A program made the position numbers and the translations under genes. A DNA stretch of 64,000 nt. Source: Flavisolibacter ginsengisoli DSM 18119. GTDB taxonomy: Bacteria > Bacteroidota > Bacteroidia > Chitinophagales > Chitinophagaceae. The notes below the pieces were generated by a model. That model was not told the DNA's origin. It saw nothing but the letters and a program-made list of their open reading frames with translations, and did not search any database. The first letter of the stretch is position 1; each line of letters starts with the position of its first letter. The DNA is taken from positions 1 to 64,000 of the forward strand of contig NZ_FQUU01000018.1 in NCBI RefSeq assembly GCF_900129295.1, read 5' to 3'. Positions 41,038-48,621 of this stretch are shown here, one piece after another.

Positions 41038-42117
41038 TCATCGTGCATCAAAATCAACTGTGATCTTTTCAGATCTTGGGTGCGACTGGCAGGTAAGGAT
41101 AAAACCCTTTTCCACTTCCTCGGGTTCCAGTCCCCAGTTTACGTCCATGGTCACTTCACCCTCGGTAAGCCTGGCCTTGCAGGTAGTGCATACACCACCT
41201 TTACAAGCATAGGGAAGGTCTGCTCCTTTCTCCAGCGCCGCATCCAGTACACTTTGTCCTTCATAGGCGAGGTCAAAATCAAAAAGGATCCCATCAAGCT
41301 TCACCTGCACCCTGGCTGTAGCGCCTTGTTCCTCAATAGCTTTTTCATGTGTATCTATTCCTGTTGTTTTTTGCCCCGGAACAGTAAATAATTCAAAGTG
41401 CACCTTATCAGGGGCAATGCCTTTGCCTGCCAGGTAACCTTTAATGCAAAAGATCATTTCCTCGGGACCGCAAATAAAGAACTCATCGCAGTGTTGGGCA
41501 TCTATCAGCTTTGAGAAGAGAAGATCTAATTTATTTGTGTCGATACGTCCATAATTAATTTCTGCATCTGATCTTTCCCTGCTAAGAATATGATAGATAC
41601 GGAACCGGTCAATGAATTTATCCTTCAGGGCTTCCAGTTCTTCTTTAAATATGATGGAATTCTTGGTGCGGTTTCCATAAACCAGTGTAAACTGGCTTTT
41701 AGGTTCTGTTAATAAGGTGGTTTTGATGATGGATAATATTGGTGTGATACCGCTGCCAGCTGCGAATGCTACGTAGCTTTTCTTTTGCTCGGGGTACAAT
41801 TCAGTGTAAAACTTTCCCGTAGGAGGCAACACTTCCAGTTCATCCCCAGGTTTTAATTCGTCATTAGCAAATGAAGAGAACAGGCCGCCTTCTACTTTCT
41901 TTACAGCCACCTGCAGTATATTGTCAAAAGGGCTGCTGCAAATAGAATAATTGCGTCGAACTTCTTCTCCATTGAACTTTTTGCGGATGGTGAGCGTTTG
42001 TCCCTGTTTGAAGCGGAATGTATCCTTCAATTCTTCAGGAACAATAAAACTGATGGAAACACAATCATCTGTTTGCCTGTCTATTTTTTCAACACGAAGG
42101 GAATGGAAATGGATCAT
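41038..42117 (-). CDS. paaE: Phenylacetyl-CoA epoxidase reductase PaaE
   Basis: A 359-residue ferredoxin-NADP reductase-type protein. The FAD domain is at about residues 1-105 (RRNYSICSSPFD binds FAD), the NAD(P) domain about 110-235 (AAGSGITPILSI, FFICGPEEMI), and the 2Fe-2S domain at the C terminus with CKGGVCTTCKARL and a fourth Cys in ILTCQSHP. It passes electrons from NADPH to PaaA. It is split from paaA by the TlpA-like gene of opposite strand, so it must have its own promoter. Confidence 0.94.
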   Translation of the reverse strand: MIHFHSLRVEKIDRQTDDCVSISFIVPEELKDTFRFKQGQTLTIRKKFNGEEVRRNYSICSSPFDNILQVAVKKVEGGLFSSFANDELKPGDELEVLPPTGKFYTELYPEQKKSYVAFAAGSGITPILSIIKTTLLTEPKSQFTLVYGNRTKNSIIFKEELEALKDKFIDRFRIYHILSRERSDAEINYGRIDTNKLDLLFSKLIDAQHCDEFFICGPEEMIFCIKGYLAGKGIAPDKVHFELFTVPGQKTTGIDTHEKAIEEQGATARVQVKLDGILFDFDLAYEGQSVLDAALEKGADLPYACKGGVCTTCKARLTEGEVTMDVNWGLEPEEVEKGFILTCQSHPRSEKITVDFDAR

Positions 42118-42242
42118 ATAGCCTCAATAGCGCCAAAGATAAGGATGCAGCCATCAAATGATTATAGGCCTGCAGGTACTTTGTTTCAATTTCAATTGAA
42201 TCATATTACCTTAGGAGCACATACAACCAAAACTTACACTAC

Positions 42243-42989
42243 ATGAAAAGAATCTTTTTCCTGCTTGCCCTCAGTTGCCTGTTCCAGCATGTAAACGCCC
42301 AGGCCGGCGATGCTGCAAATAATGAGCATTATATCCCTTTTACCATCATAAAATGGAATCCTTCCAGTCTTTATTTTGGCAAAATAGGTTTGATGGGAGA
42401 ATACAATTTCAAAAAGAAGAAATCTGTAACCTTTAATATTGGTATTCCCATAAGCAAGACAACATCAGTTAGAATAGATGATAAGGACCGGGAGGTGGAA
42501 ATGAAGACCTTTTCCGTCATGGGTGGCTATCGTATGTACCTGGGTAATGCAGCAATGGCAGGAATGTATTTTGAGCCCTACCTGAAGTATGTAAAAAGTG
42601 ATGGATCAACCATCCTTGATACAGATCTAGATGGCAAGCCAACCAATTTTGCCACCACGAGCGCCTATAAAGGATTTGGAGTTGGTGCACAATTAGGTGT
42701 TCAGTTCCTGATAGCCAAAAGAGTAGTGATTGATTTCTTCTTCCTGGGACCTGAAGCTAACAGCGCTACCCATAAAGTGGTTATGCACGATATTACCTCC
42801 ACAGATCCCTGGGATGCGCAGGATGCTGCAGATGCCCAGGCAGAGATCAATAGCTCTATTGGAGACCTGCCCATAATTGGCGATAAGCTGAATGTGGTGG
42901 TAGATCCAAATGCCAAAACAGTTTCATCGGACTACAGCGGTTTTTTGCCCGGTCTGCGGTTTGGGCTTTCTATTGGTGTGCGGTTTTAA
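42243..42989 (+). CDS. Outer-membrane beta-barrel protein, unknown function
   Basis: A 248-residue exported protein. The signal peptide ends HVNAQ. Alternating strands follow (SLYFGKIGLMGEYNFKKKKSVTFNIGIPI, MKTFSVMGGYRMYLG, MAGMYFEPYLKYVKSDG, GFGVGAQLGVQFLIAKRVVIDFFFLGPEA), ending FLPGLRFGLSIGVRF with the aromatic terminal residue of barrels. No family name is certain; DUF3575-type barrels are similar in pattern. It is divergent from paaE with 125 bases between. Confidence 0.75.
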   Translation: MKRIFFLLALSCLFQHVNAQAGDAANNEHYIPFTIIKWNPSSLYFGKIGLMGEYNFKKKKSVTFNIGIPISKTTSVRIDDKDREVEMKTFSVMGGYRMYLGNAAMAGMYFEPYLKYVKSDGSTILDTDLDGKPTNFATTSAYKGFGVGAQLGVQFLIAKRVVIDFFFLGPEANSATHKVVMHDITSTDPWDAQDAADAQAEINSSIGDLPIIGDKLNVVVDPNAKTVSSDYSGFLPGLRFGLSIGVRF

Positions 42990-43075
42990 CACGGGGTTTA
43001 CATAAAAGGGCATTCCGTGAAAAGGTAACAGGCTATAAACACCAAATAATTAAAGGCAGCTTATTAAAATTACTT

Positions 43076-43083
43076 TAGGTTTG
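43076..43083 (+). promoter_or_regulatory. -7 promoter box of the PfkB kinase gene
   Basis: TAGGTTTG matches TAnnTTTG; the ATG is 90 bases downstream, giving a leader of about 85 bases without clear structure. Confidence 0.5.
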
Positions 43084-43173
43084 CACGCCGTATAAACGTC
43101 CGTGTTTCCTGGCCTGTTTAAGTATGCTACAGGCTTTGAATAGTGGTAATCTCTAATCTAATTTAAACTAGAA

Positions 43174-44097
43174 ATGTCTTTAATCGTTGTTGGTACAATG
43201 GCATTTGATGCTATTGAAACTCCTTTTGGAAAAAGTGATAAGATCATAGGTGGTTCAGCTACTTATGTAGCCTATGCAGCTTCAAATTTCATTAAGCCGG
43301 TGCAGCAGGTATCTATTGTGGGATATGATTTTCCCGAGGCTGAAATGAATGAACTGAAGGAGCGGGGTGTAGAGGTAGAAGGTGTAGAAATAGTACCGGA
43401 CAAACCTTCTTTTTTCTGGGCAGGGAAGTACCATATGGACATGAATACCCGCGATACACTGGTGACTGACCTGAATGTACTCGCTGATTTTAACCCTGTT
43501 ATTCCAGAGAGCTACCAGGGAGCAGAGTTCCTGATGCTGGGCAACCTGATGCCAAAACTTCAAAAAGCGGTTATTGAGCAATTGAGAGAGCGCCCTAAAC
43601 TTATAGTACTGGATACTATGAATTTCTGGATGGAAACCGCTTTAGATGACCTGAAAGAAGTGCTTACCATGACGGATGTTTTATTGGTGAACGATGGGGA
43701 GGCAAGAGAACTTAGTCATGAGTTTTCCCTGGTAAAAGCAGCCAAAAAGATCCTTACTATGGGCCCTAAATACCTGATCATTAAAAAGGGTGAACATGGT
43801 GCTTTATTGTTTCATGGCGATGAGGTGTTTTTTGCTCCCGCCCTGCCCCTGGAAGACGTCTTTGATCCAACAGGAGCAGGTGACACATTTGCCGGCGGCT
43901 TCATTGGCCATCTTGCAAAGACCAGGGACATTTCTTATGAGAATATGAAGACTGCTATCATCGTCGGTTCGGCAATGGCCAGCTTCTGCGTGGAGAAATT
44001 TGGCACACAACGAATAAAAGAAATTACAAAGTCAGATATTGACCGCCGCTTACAGCAGTTCCAGGAACTGGTAAGCTTTGACATAGAACTGGTATAA
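43174..44097 (+). CDS. PfkB family carbohydrate kinase
   Basis: A 307-residue ribokinase-fold sugar kinase. GGSATYVAYAASNF is the N-terminal substrate-side motif, VLLVNDGEARELS the middle motif, and FDPTGAGDTFAGGFIGHLA the C-terminal PfkB signature 2 with the catalytic Asp and anion hole. The substrate is not evident; ribose, fructose, adenosine and inositol kinases share this fold. It is transcribed alone and closed by a strong terminator. Confidence 0.9.
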   Translation: MSLIVVGTMAFDAIETPFGKSDKIIGGSATYVAYAASNFIKPVQQVSIVGYDFPEAEMNELKERGVEVEGVEIVPDKPSFFWAGKYHMDMNTRDTLVTDLNVLADFNPVIPESYQGAEFLMLGNLMPKLQKAVIEQLRERPKLIVLDTMNFWMETALDDLKEVLTMTDVLLVNDGEARELSHEFSLVKAAKKILTMGPKYLIIKKGEHGALLFHGDEVFFAPALPLEDVFDPTGAGDTFAGGFIGHLAKTRDISYENMKTAIIVGSAMASFCVEKFGTQRIKEITKSDIDRRLQQFQELVSFDIELV

Positions 44098-44120
44098 CAC
44101 CATTTGTTCAAATAATTATA

Positions 44121-44148
44121 AGAGCCTACCTGTTAGGCTCTTTTTTTT
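44121..44148 (+). terminator. Terminator between the PfkB gene and the lamin-tail gene
   Basis: AGAGCCTA and TAGGCTCT form an 8-bp perfect stem with a CCTGT loop, followed by eight T on the plus strand. Confidence 0.9.
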
Positions 44149-44173
44149 AAAGTAACCGCAGGCCCCCGGATGC

Positions 44174-45889
44174 CTAATTTTTTCTTGCAAGGACAATGGT
44201 GCTCTTAAATTGTTTCTTTTTACCCTGCAGGTTGAAGAGTTCTGTATAAATGATATAGGTACCCCGGGGTAGCTTTTGTTGTTTATCATCCAGTCCATCC
44301 CAGTTCCAGTAGCCATTTAATCCCAGGGTTTGGTTTCTTGCAAGGGAGCGCACAGGTATTCCATTTGAGTTGAATAATGTGATATTGGCCACATAACCTC
44401 TTTCTTCCACCAGGTATTTTATTGTGGCTATATCATCCAGGCCATCATTATCAGGAGAGAATATTTTTGGAGAGACCTCGATGGTAGAGCCAGCAGATTC
44501 GTTTGATCCATATTGTGAATTAAGGTACCCCGGTGTTCCATATCCTGCAGTGGAAGCAGCCGAATGCCAGTTCCCTGCATCAGCAGAAGGAGCGGAAGGA
44601 TTAATTCTTTCCAGTGCCACTCCTTCAGCATCAGCAATCAGCGCAAAATGCCATTGGGAAGAATAAGGCACTTCATCTACTATCTGCCCCTGCAAATTTG
44701 TTACAATAGCATATCCCTTGTCATCAGGGAAAGAAGGCAGCATAGGAATGTTTATGATGGTGGCTGGGTCCCTGACCAGGTATTCCTTTTGAAGCGAAAT
44801 GGGATCCTCGGTTAGCACCAGGTAATCCCCGGGAAACATTATTTGAGGCAGATCGGTAAACTTTTTGACTGAACTGAGCTCTCCTGCAGTATTTCTATTG
44901 GCAACATATAGATGCGAAGCATCTAATATCTTATTACTGTTGTTATACACTTCCAGGTAATCAGATGCACCTGGCCTGGGGTCAAAAAGGATCTCATTGA
45001 TCACCAGGTCTCCCGGGGAAGCCTCTTCCGTCCAGCCAGCCCTGGCTTTATTAAATCCCGCAATGGAATTGCCTGAGCAATCCGTCACAGATAGCACGGT
45101 TAAATTGTATTGGGTCTTTTTTTGCATAGGCTCAGCCAGCCTGATGGTAACCATATTGAATAAAGGAGCCTCCGGTGTTACGCTATTAATAAGCAGGTTA
45201 TTAAAACTATAGCTGGCCTTATTGGATGCAGACAGACTGTCTAATGATTCATTAAATACAGCAACTACTGTAAGGCTGTCCAGGCTGTAGGTCCTTATTA
45301 ATTGAGGCGGTGCTTCATCCCTGTTTAAACCATCCGCGGAATTCTTACTGCCAGGTGTACCTCCACGGGGGTCAATAGATGCTTTCCAGTTATTTACTCC
45401 TTCACAGGGATTATGCGTATCTATCATTTCAAGGCTCCAGCCTCCATCTGCTTTGACAGGGTTCTGGTACCAGCCGGAAGAATAATTGACCGCATGTATC
45501 ACTATACCTTCTTTGGATTGCAGGATCAACATCGTTCCTTCATTCAATAAGGAAGGGAAAGAAGGAATGCCAAGTGTACGTCCATAGTTGGTAAACAATA
45601 GAGCATTGGTAGTGGAGCTTATAATCAAAAAACTGTCGGCAGGCAAAATATATGGAGGAAAAGCGCCACTGGTGGATGAAGCAGTGCGCAGTCTGCATCC
45701 TGCAAGGTTTAGCTCATGGCCGCTGGTGTTTTTTAATTCTATGTATTCAGCATTTGGAAGTTTAACCTGTGGGGAAGGGTCTGCCATGATCTCGTCGATC
45801 ACTATATCATAACGTGAGATGGTTTGCGCAAAGAGAACAGGGGTACTGAATAGTGCCAGGAGTAATGGCAGCAGTAGTTTTGGCCTCAT
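44174..45889 (-). CDS. Secreted lamin-tail-domain protein with C-terminal FlgD/CHU-type region
   Basis: A 571-residue exported protein. After the signal peptide (ending PVLFAQ) a first lamin-tail domain runs from about 25 to 150 (YDIVIDEIMADPSPQVKLPNAEYIELKN). A middle Ig-like region carries the LDSLTVVAVFNESLDS pattern, and a second lamin-tail domain starts at GDLVINEILFDPRPGASDYLEVYNN. The C terminus (SPKIFSPDNDGLDDIATI, then GYWNWDGLDDKQQKLPRGTYIIY) resembles the gliding-associated/FlgD-like end used for type IX export. Lamin-tail proteins in Bacteroidota are often linked to surface nucleases, but no nuclease motif is present. The ATG at 45889 opens a normal signal peptide. It is divergent from asd. 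Confidence 0.83.
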   Translation of the reverse strand: MRPKLLLPLLLALFSTPVLFAQTISRYDIVIDEIMADPSPQVKLPNAEYIELKNTSGHELNLAGCRLRTASSTSGAFPPYILPADSFLIISSTTNALLFTNYGRTLGIPSFPSLLNEGTMLILQSKEGIVIHAVNYSSGWYQNPVKADGGWSLEMIDTHNPCEGVNNWKASIDPRGGTPGSKNSADGLNRDEAPPQLIRTYSLDSLTVVAVFNESLDSLSASNKASYSFNNLLINSVTPEAPLFNMVTIRLAEPMQKKTQYNLTVLSVTDCSGNSIAGFNKARAGWTEEASPGDLVINEILFDPRPGASDYLEVYNNSNKILDASHLYVANRNTAGELSSVKKFTDLPQIMFPGDYLVLTEDPISLQKEYLVRDPATIINIPMLPSFPDDKGYAIVTNLQGQIVDEVPYSSQWHFALIADAEGVALERINPSAPSADAGNWHSAASTAGYGTPGYLNSQYGSNESAGSTIEVSPKIFSPDNDGLDDIATIKYLVEERGYVANITLFNSNGIPVRSLARNQTLGLNGYWNWDGLDDKQQKLPRGTYIIYTELFNLQGKKKQFKSTIVLARKN

Positions 45890-45930
45890 TGCGTTAAATG
45901 TAAAAACTATTTGTAAAAAAATATAGTCTA

Positions 45931-45962
45931 TTTGGAAAGAAAAAGATTTGGCGTTACTTTCG
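45931..45962 (+). promoter_or_regulatory. Promoter of the asd leader
   Basis: TTTG at 45931-45934 and TACTTTCG at 45955-45962 are separated by 20 bases, the expected -33/-7 layout. Transcription should start within a few bases of the leader ATG at 45970. Confidence 0.7.
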
Positions 45963-45969
45963 CCCCGCA

Positions 45970-46032
45970 ATGTTGATCATTACACATACAAAACGTACGA
46001 AGAAACAGTTTTCCCAAACGGAAGGTGTGTAA
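45970..46032 (+). CDS. Putative asd leader peptide (20 residues)
   Basis: A short frame with ATG at 45970 and TAA at 46030-46032. Residues 3-12 read IITHTKRTKK: eight of ten are Ile, Thr or Lys, all end products of the pathway that asd serves. The peptide ends QFSQTEGV. The last four codons and the stop (46020-46032) are the left arm of a predicted antiterminator. The promoter box lies only 7 bases before the ATG, so the peptide would be translated from a nearly leaderless 5' end. No homolog search was done; translation is inferred from position, composition and structure. Confidence 0.65.
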   Translation: MLIITHTKRTKKQFSQTEGV

Positions 46033-46089
46033 CGTATGAGTATGTTTTAAATAGATTACAAGCCTTCCCTAAACGGAAGGCTTTTTTTT
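46020..46089 (+). promoter_or_regulatory. Transcription attenuator: competing antiterminator and terminator before asd
   Basis: Terminator: AGCCTTCC (46061-46068) pairs with GGAAGGCT (46075-46082), loop CTAAAC, then eight T. Antiterminator: GGAAGGTGTGTAA (46020-46032) pairs with TTACAAGCCTTCC (46056-46068) at 12 of 13 positions counting one G-U. Both use 46061-46068, so they exclude each other. A ribosome at the leader stop codon would cover the antiterminator arm and let the terminator form; one stalled at the earlier Ile/Thr/Lys codons would leave it free. Confidence 0.8.
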
Positions 46090-46121
46090 GCCATTATAAC
46101 AAACCACTAAAAGAAACAAAA

Positions 46122-47114
46122 ATGAAAGTTGCAGTTGTTGGCGCCACCGGCCTTGTAGGTACAAAAATGTTGCAGGTATTGGCTGAAAGGAATTTTCCTG
46201 TAGATGAATTAGTTCCAGTAGCATCAGAAAGATCAGTTGGAAAAGAAGTTGACTTTAAGGGAAAGAAATATAAGGTGGTGAGCATGCAGGATGGTATAGA
46301 TGCCAAACCAGCCGTTGCGCTGTTCTCTGCCGGCGGAAGCACCTCGCTGGAGTGGGCTCCTAAATATGCCGCTGCGGGCATAACTGTTATCGATAATTCC
46401 TCTGCCTGGAGAATGGATCCTACCAAGCCATTGGTGGTTCCGGAAGTAAATGCAGATGTGCTCACAGTAAATGATAAGATCATAGCCAATCCCAATTGCT
46501 CTACTATCCAGATGGTAGTAGCGCTGCAGCCATTGCATAAAAAATATGGTGTGAAAAGGGTAGTAGTGTCTACTTACCAGAGTGTAACAGGTACAGGCAA
46601 GAAAGCGGTTGATCAATTATTTAATGAAAGGGAAGGCCGCCAGGGCGAGATGGCTTATAAATATGCCATCGACCTGAATGCATTGCCGCAGATCGATGTG
46701 TTCCTGGATAATGGTTATACCAAGGAAGAAATGAAGATGGTGAACGAGACTAAAAAGATCATGCAAGATGATTCCATCAAGGTAACTGCAACCACAGTGC
46801 GCATACCCGTTATGGGAGGCCATAGTGAAAGTGTGAATGTGGAGTTTGGGAAAGACTATGATCTGAACGAGGTGCGTGAATTACTCTGTACATCACCTAG
46901 TATCATTGTTCAGGATGACCCTTCGCAGCAGGTATATCCAATGCCTTTGTGGGCGCATGAAAAAGATGAAGTGTTTGTAGGGAGATTGCGTCGGGATGAA
47001 ACGCAGCCCAATACACTGAATATGTGGATCGTTAGCGACAACCTGCGCAAGGGTGCTGCCACCAATGCTGTACAGATAGCAGAATACCTGGTGGGAAAAA
47101 ACATGCTGGGATAA
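46122..47114 (+). CDS. asd: Aspartate-semialdehyde dehydrogenase
   Basis: A 330-residue enzyme that reduces aspartyl phosphate to aspartate semialdehyde with NADPH, the branch point for Lys, Thr, Met, Ile and diaminopimelate. VGATGLVGTKMLQVL is the NADP-binding motif, Cys126 in IANPNCSTIQM the catalytic Cys, and VPVMGGHSESVNVEF carries the substrate-side His. The open frame extends upstream to 45948, but the ATG at 46122 is the family start and the upstream part is the attenuator leader. It stands alone and is closed by a 14- to 15-bp terminator stem. Confidence 0.97.
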   Translation: MKVAVVGATGLVGTKMLQVLAERNFPVDELVPVASERSVGKEVDFKGKKYKVVSMQDGIDAKPAVALFSAGGSTSLEWAPKYAAAGITVIDNSSAWRMDPTKPLVVPEVNADVLTVNDKIIANPNCSTIQMVVALQPLHKKYGVKRVVVSTYQSVTGTGKKAVDQLFNEREGRQGEMAYKYAIDLNALPQIDVFLDNGYTKEEMKMVNETKKIMQDDSIKVTATTVRIPVMGGHSESVNVEFGKDYDLNEVRELLCTSPSIIVQDDPSQQVYPMPLWAHEKDEVFVGRLRRDETQPNTLNMWIVSDNLRKGAATNAVQIAEYLVGKNMLG

Positions 47115-47132
47115 GATTTACTGATAAGAGAG

Positions 47133-47172
47133 TTTAGTTAGGCCAGGCCGAAAGGTTCCTGGCCTAACTAAA
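47133..47172 (+). terminator. Terminator after asd
   Basis: A very long stem: TTAGTTAGGCCAGG (47134-47147) with CCTGGCCTAACTAA (47158-47171), 14 bp perfect and extendable by one T-A pair. No long T tract, but near-symmetric, so it can serve both strands. Confidence 0.75.
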
Positions 47173-47228
47173 TTAATTTATAAGTTATTTGCAGACATAC
47201 TCCCAGTAATGGTTAAGTGCTTTTACTT

Positions 47229-47252
47229 CTTGTCAACTAAAAACCTGTTAAC
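47229..47252. repeat. 8-bp-period array at the 3' end of the lipoprotein gene
   Basis: CTTGTCAA, CTAAAAAC, CTGTTAAC: a shorter and more degraded member of the family seen at 12484, 36053 and 36473. It covers the stop codon of the lipoprotein gene. Confidence 0.45.
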
Positions 47253-47937
47253 TCCTCTTCTTATACGGAAAATGTTTTCCAAAATTATCCGTGATGTCAT
47301 AGATGACAGTTTCGGATGGATTATTATAATCTGCACCACGTTGGTAGTTATCATTCCATAAGGTTTGATTGTTGCTTACCACATTGCAGGAGGCATAAAT
47401 ATCATTGGTCTTGTCTGATACATAAGGAAAGGGAAAACGACTGCCGGCACCTAACTGGTATAACACCTGCCTGCCCATATTGACTCCCATTGATGCCAGG
47501 TCGCTCATGTATCTTTTCTTTTGAATGCGCATCCTGACTACTGCATCCACACCCAGGATTTTAGCTAATTGCCGGTCATCCTGCTTCCATGAATCCCTGA
47601 TCGTAATCTTATTTTCTTCCAACAGCTTTAAGGTAGTTCCTATATCCTGCACGTTGATACTGGTATAGTACTTCCTGCCATTGGCATGACGAAGGATGCT
47701 GTTGTATAATGAATTTTGAAAGGTGCGGCTCTCTGTTTCTTCAATCAAGGCAATGTCCTCTGGTGACAGATTTTTTGGCAGCGTGCCTGTAAAGACCATT
47801 TCAGCAGGGAGCACCGCTATCAATTTATGCCTTGCCGTCTGTTGATCAAAGGAAGAGGAAGTGTAATATTTATGTCCTGCACAGGAAGTAAAAAGGACAA
47901 AGAATAAAACTGGCAAAAGGAGTAGATCTCTTTTCAT
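47248..47937 (-). CDS. Lipoprotein of unknown function
   Basis: A 229-residue lipoprotein with lipobox LFTSC (Cys19). The mature part contains HKLIAVLPAEMVFTGTLPKNL, SRTFQNSLYNSILRH, QDIGTTLKLLEENKI and AKILGVDAVVRMRIQKKRYMS. The pattern 'conserved LP + nucleotide-like strand + ILGVDAVV' resembles Bacteroidota lipoproteins of the CsgG/TolB-like N-domain type (GNA1162-like), but no name is certain. The ATG at 47937 is preferred over one eight codons upstream. Its stop codon lies inside an 8-bp-period repeat array (47229-47252). Confidence 0.7.
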   Translation of the reverse strand: MKRDLLLLPVLFFVLFTSCAGHKYYTSSSFDQQTARHKLIAVLPAEMVFTGTLPKNLSPEDIALIEETESRTFQNSLYNSILRHANGRKYYTSINVQDIGTTLKLLEENKITIRDSWKQDDRQLAKILGVDAVVRMRIQKKRYMSDLASMGVNMGRQVLYQLGAGSRFPFPYVSDKTNDIYASCNVVSNNQTLWNDNYQRGADYNNPSETVIYDITDNFGKHFPYKKRS

Positions 47938-48621
47938 GAATACAGTTTTTTGGTACAACAAGATTACAAATCAATAAATGTGGATCATAGCCTCTTAACA
48001 ATTCTTATTGTTGTGAAATTGTAAAAACGGGGTGTAAATACAATAGAAGGCATAGAAAAAGAATGGGTCTATGCTTCCGATAACAATAAGACAAGTTTTA
48101 TTGGAATAATTATTAAAAACTGACAACCTATTTGGAGCTACCCAGCATCCCAATAAAGGCTATTATGTAACGCCTATGTACCGCCTATGTGCCGCCTTTG
48201 TAACGGCTCTGTAACGGCTCTTTAAAGAGGCGGTACAAAGGTGCTTCAATCGTGTCTTATCCCTGGAATATTGGTGGTTGATGGTAAACTTATCAGCTTC
48301 ATTGTTTGTTTATCAAAGGTTGCTGTATGAATGTAAAAGTGGAATTATTGGAGTGCACTCATTCTTTAAGGGTTCAACTACCTTTTATGCTTATTTGATT
48401 ATAAGAAAATGGACAACATTTGTTACTATTTGAATCTTGTATCATTTACCAGGTTAAGGGATTGTCCCTGTTGCCAATCCAGACAAATGCTCGTTTCAAT
48501 GAATTGATTTTGACTAATTAAGACATGAAGAAATAGTTATACTGATGAGTTTATATTGTGTTTTTATTTAATAACTTTAAATAGCCATCTTCTTCACATT
48601 TAGGATAAAAGCTTAACTGTT
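47938..48621. other. 684-base intergenic region
   Basis: No gene is seen on either strand. The centre holds the 11-bp array at 48168-48241. The rest is AT-rich (especially 48360-48600) and should include the promoters of the two divergent genes; no clear TAnnTTTG box was found. Confidence 0.5.
48168..48241. repeat. 11-bp tandem array (5 units) with an adjacent inverted copy
   Basis: Units TAACGCCTATG, TACCGCCTATG, TGCCGCCTTTG, TAACGGCTCTG, TAACGGCTCTT occupy 48168-48222. Directly after them, AGAGGCGGTACAAAGG (48226-48241) is the near reverse complement of the unit type CCTTTGTACCGCCTCT. Same period, copy number and inverted-flank layout as the array at 361-442, with a different sequence. Confidence 0.8.

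Noticed and set aside
42990-43020. Terminator after the barrel protein gene
   Set aside because: CACGG/CCGTG gives only a 5-bp stem with a long loop and no T tract.
45948-46121. N-terminal extension of asd in the same frame
   Set aside because: It would put 58 non-family residues before the NADP-binding motif, and the region is better explained as promoter, leader peptide and terminator.
45963-46121. Lysine or other metabolite riboswitch before asd
   Set aside because: The leader is only about 155 bases, has two simple competing stems and contains a translatable frame; no riboswitch core was recognised.
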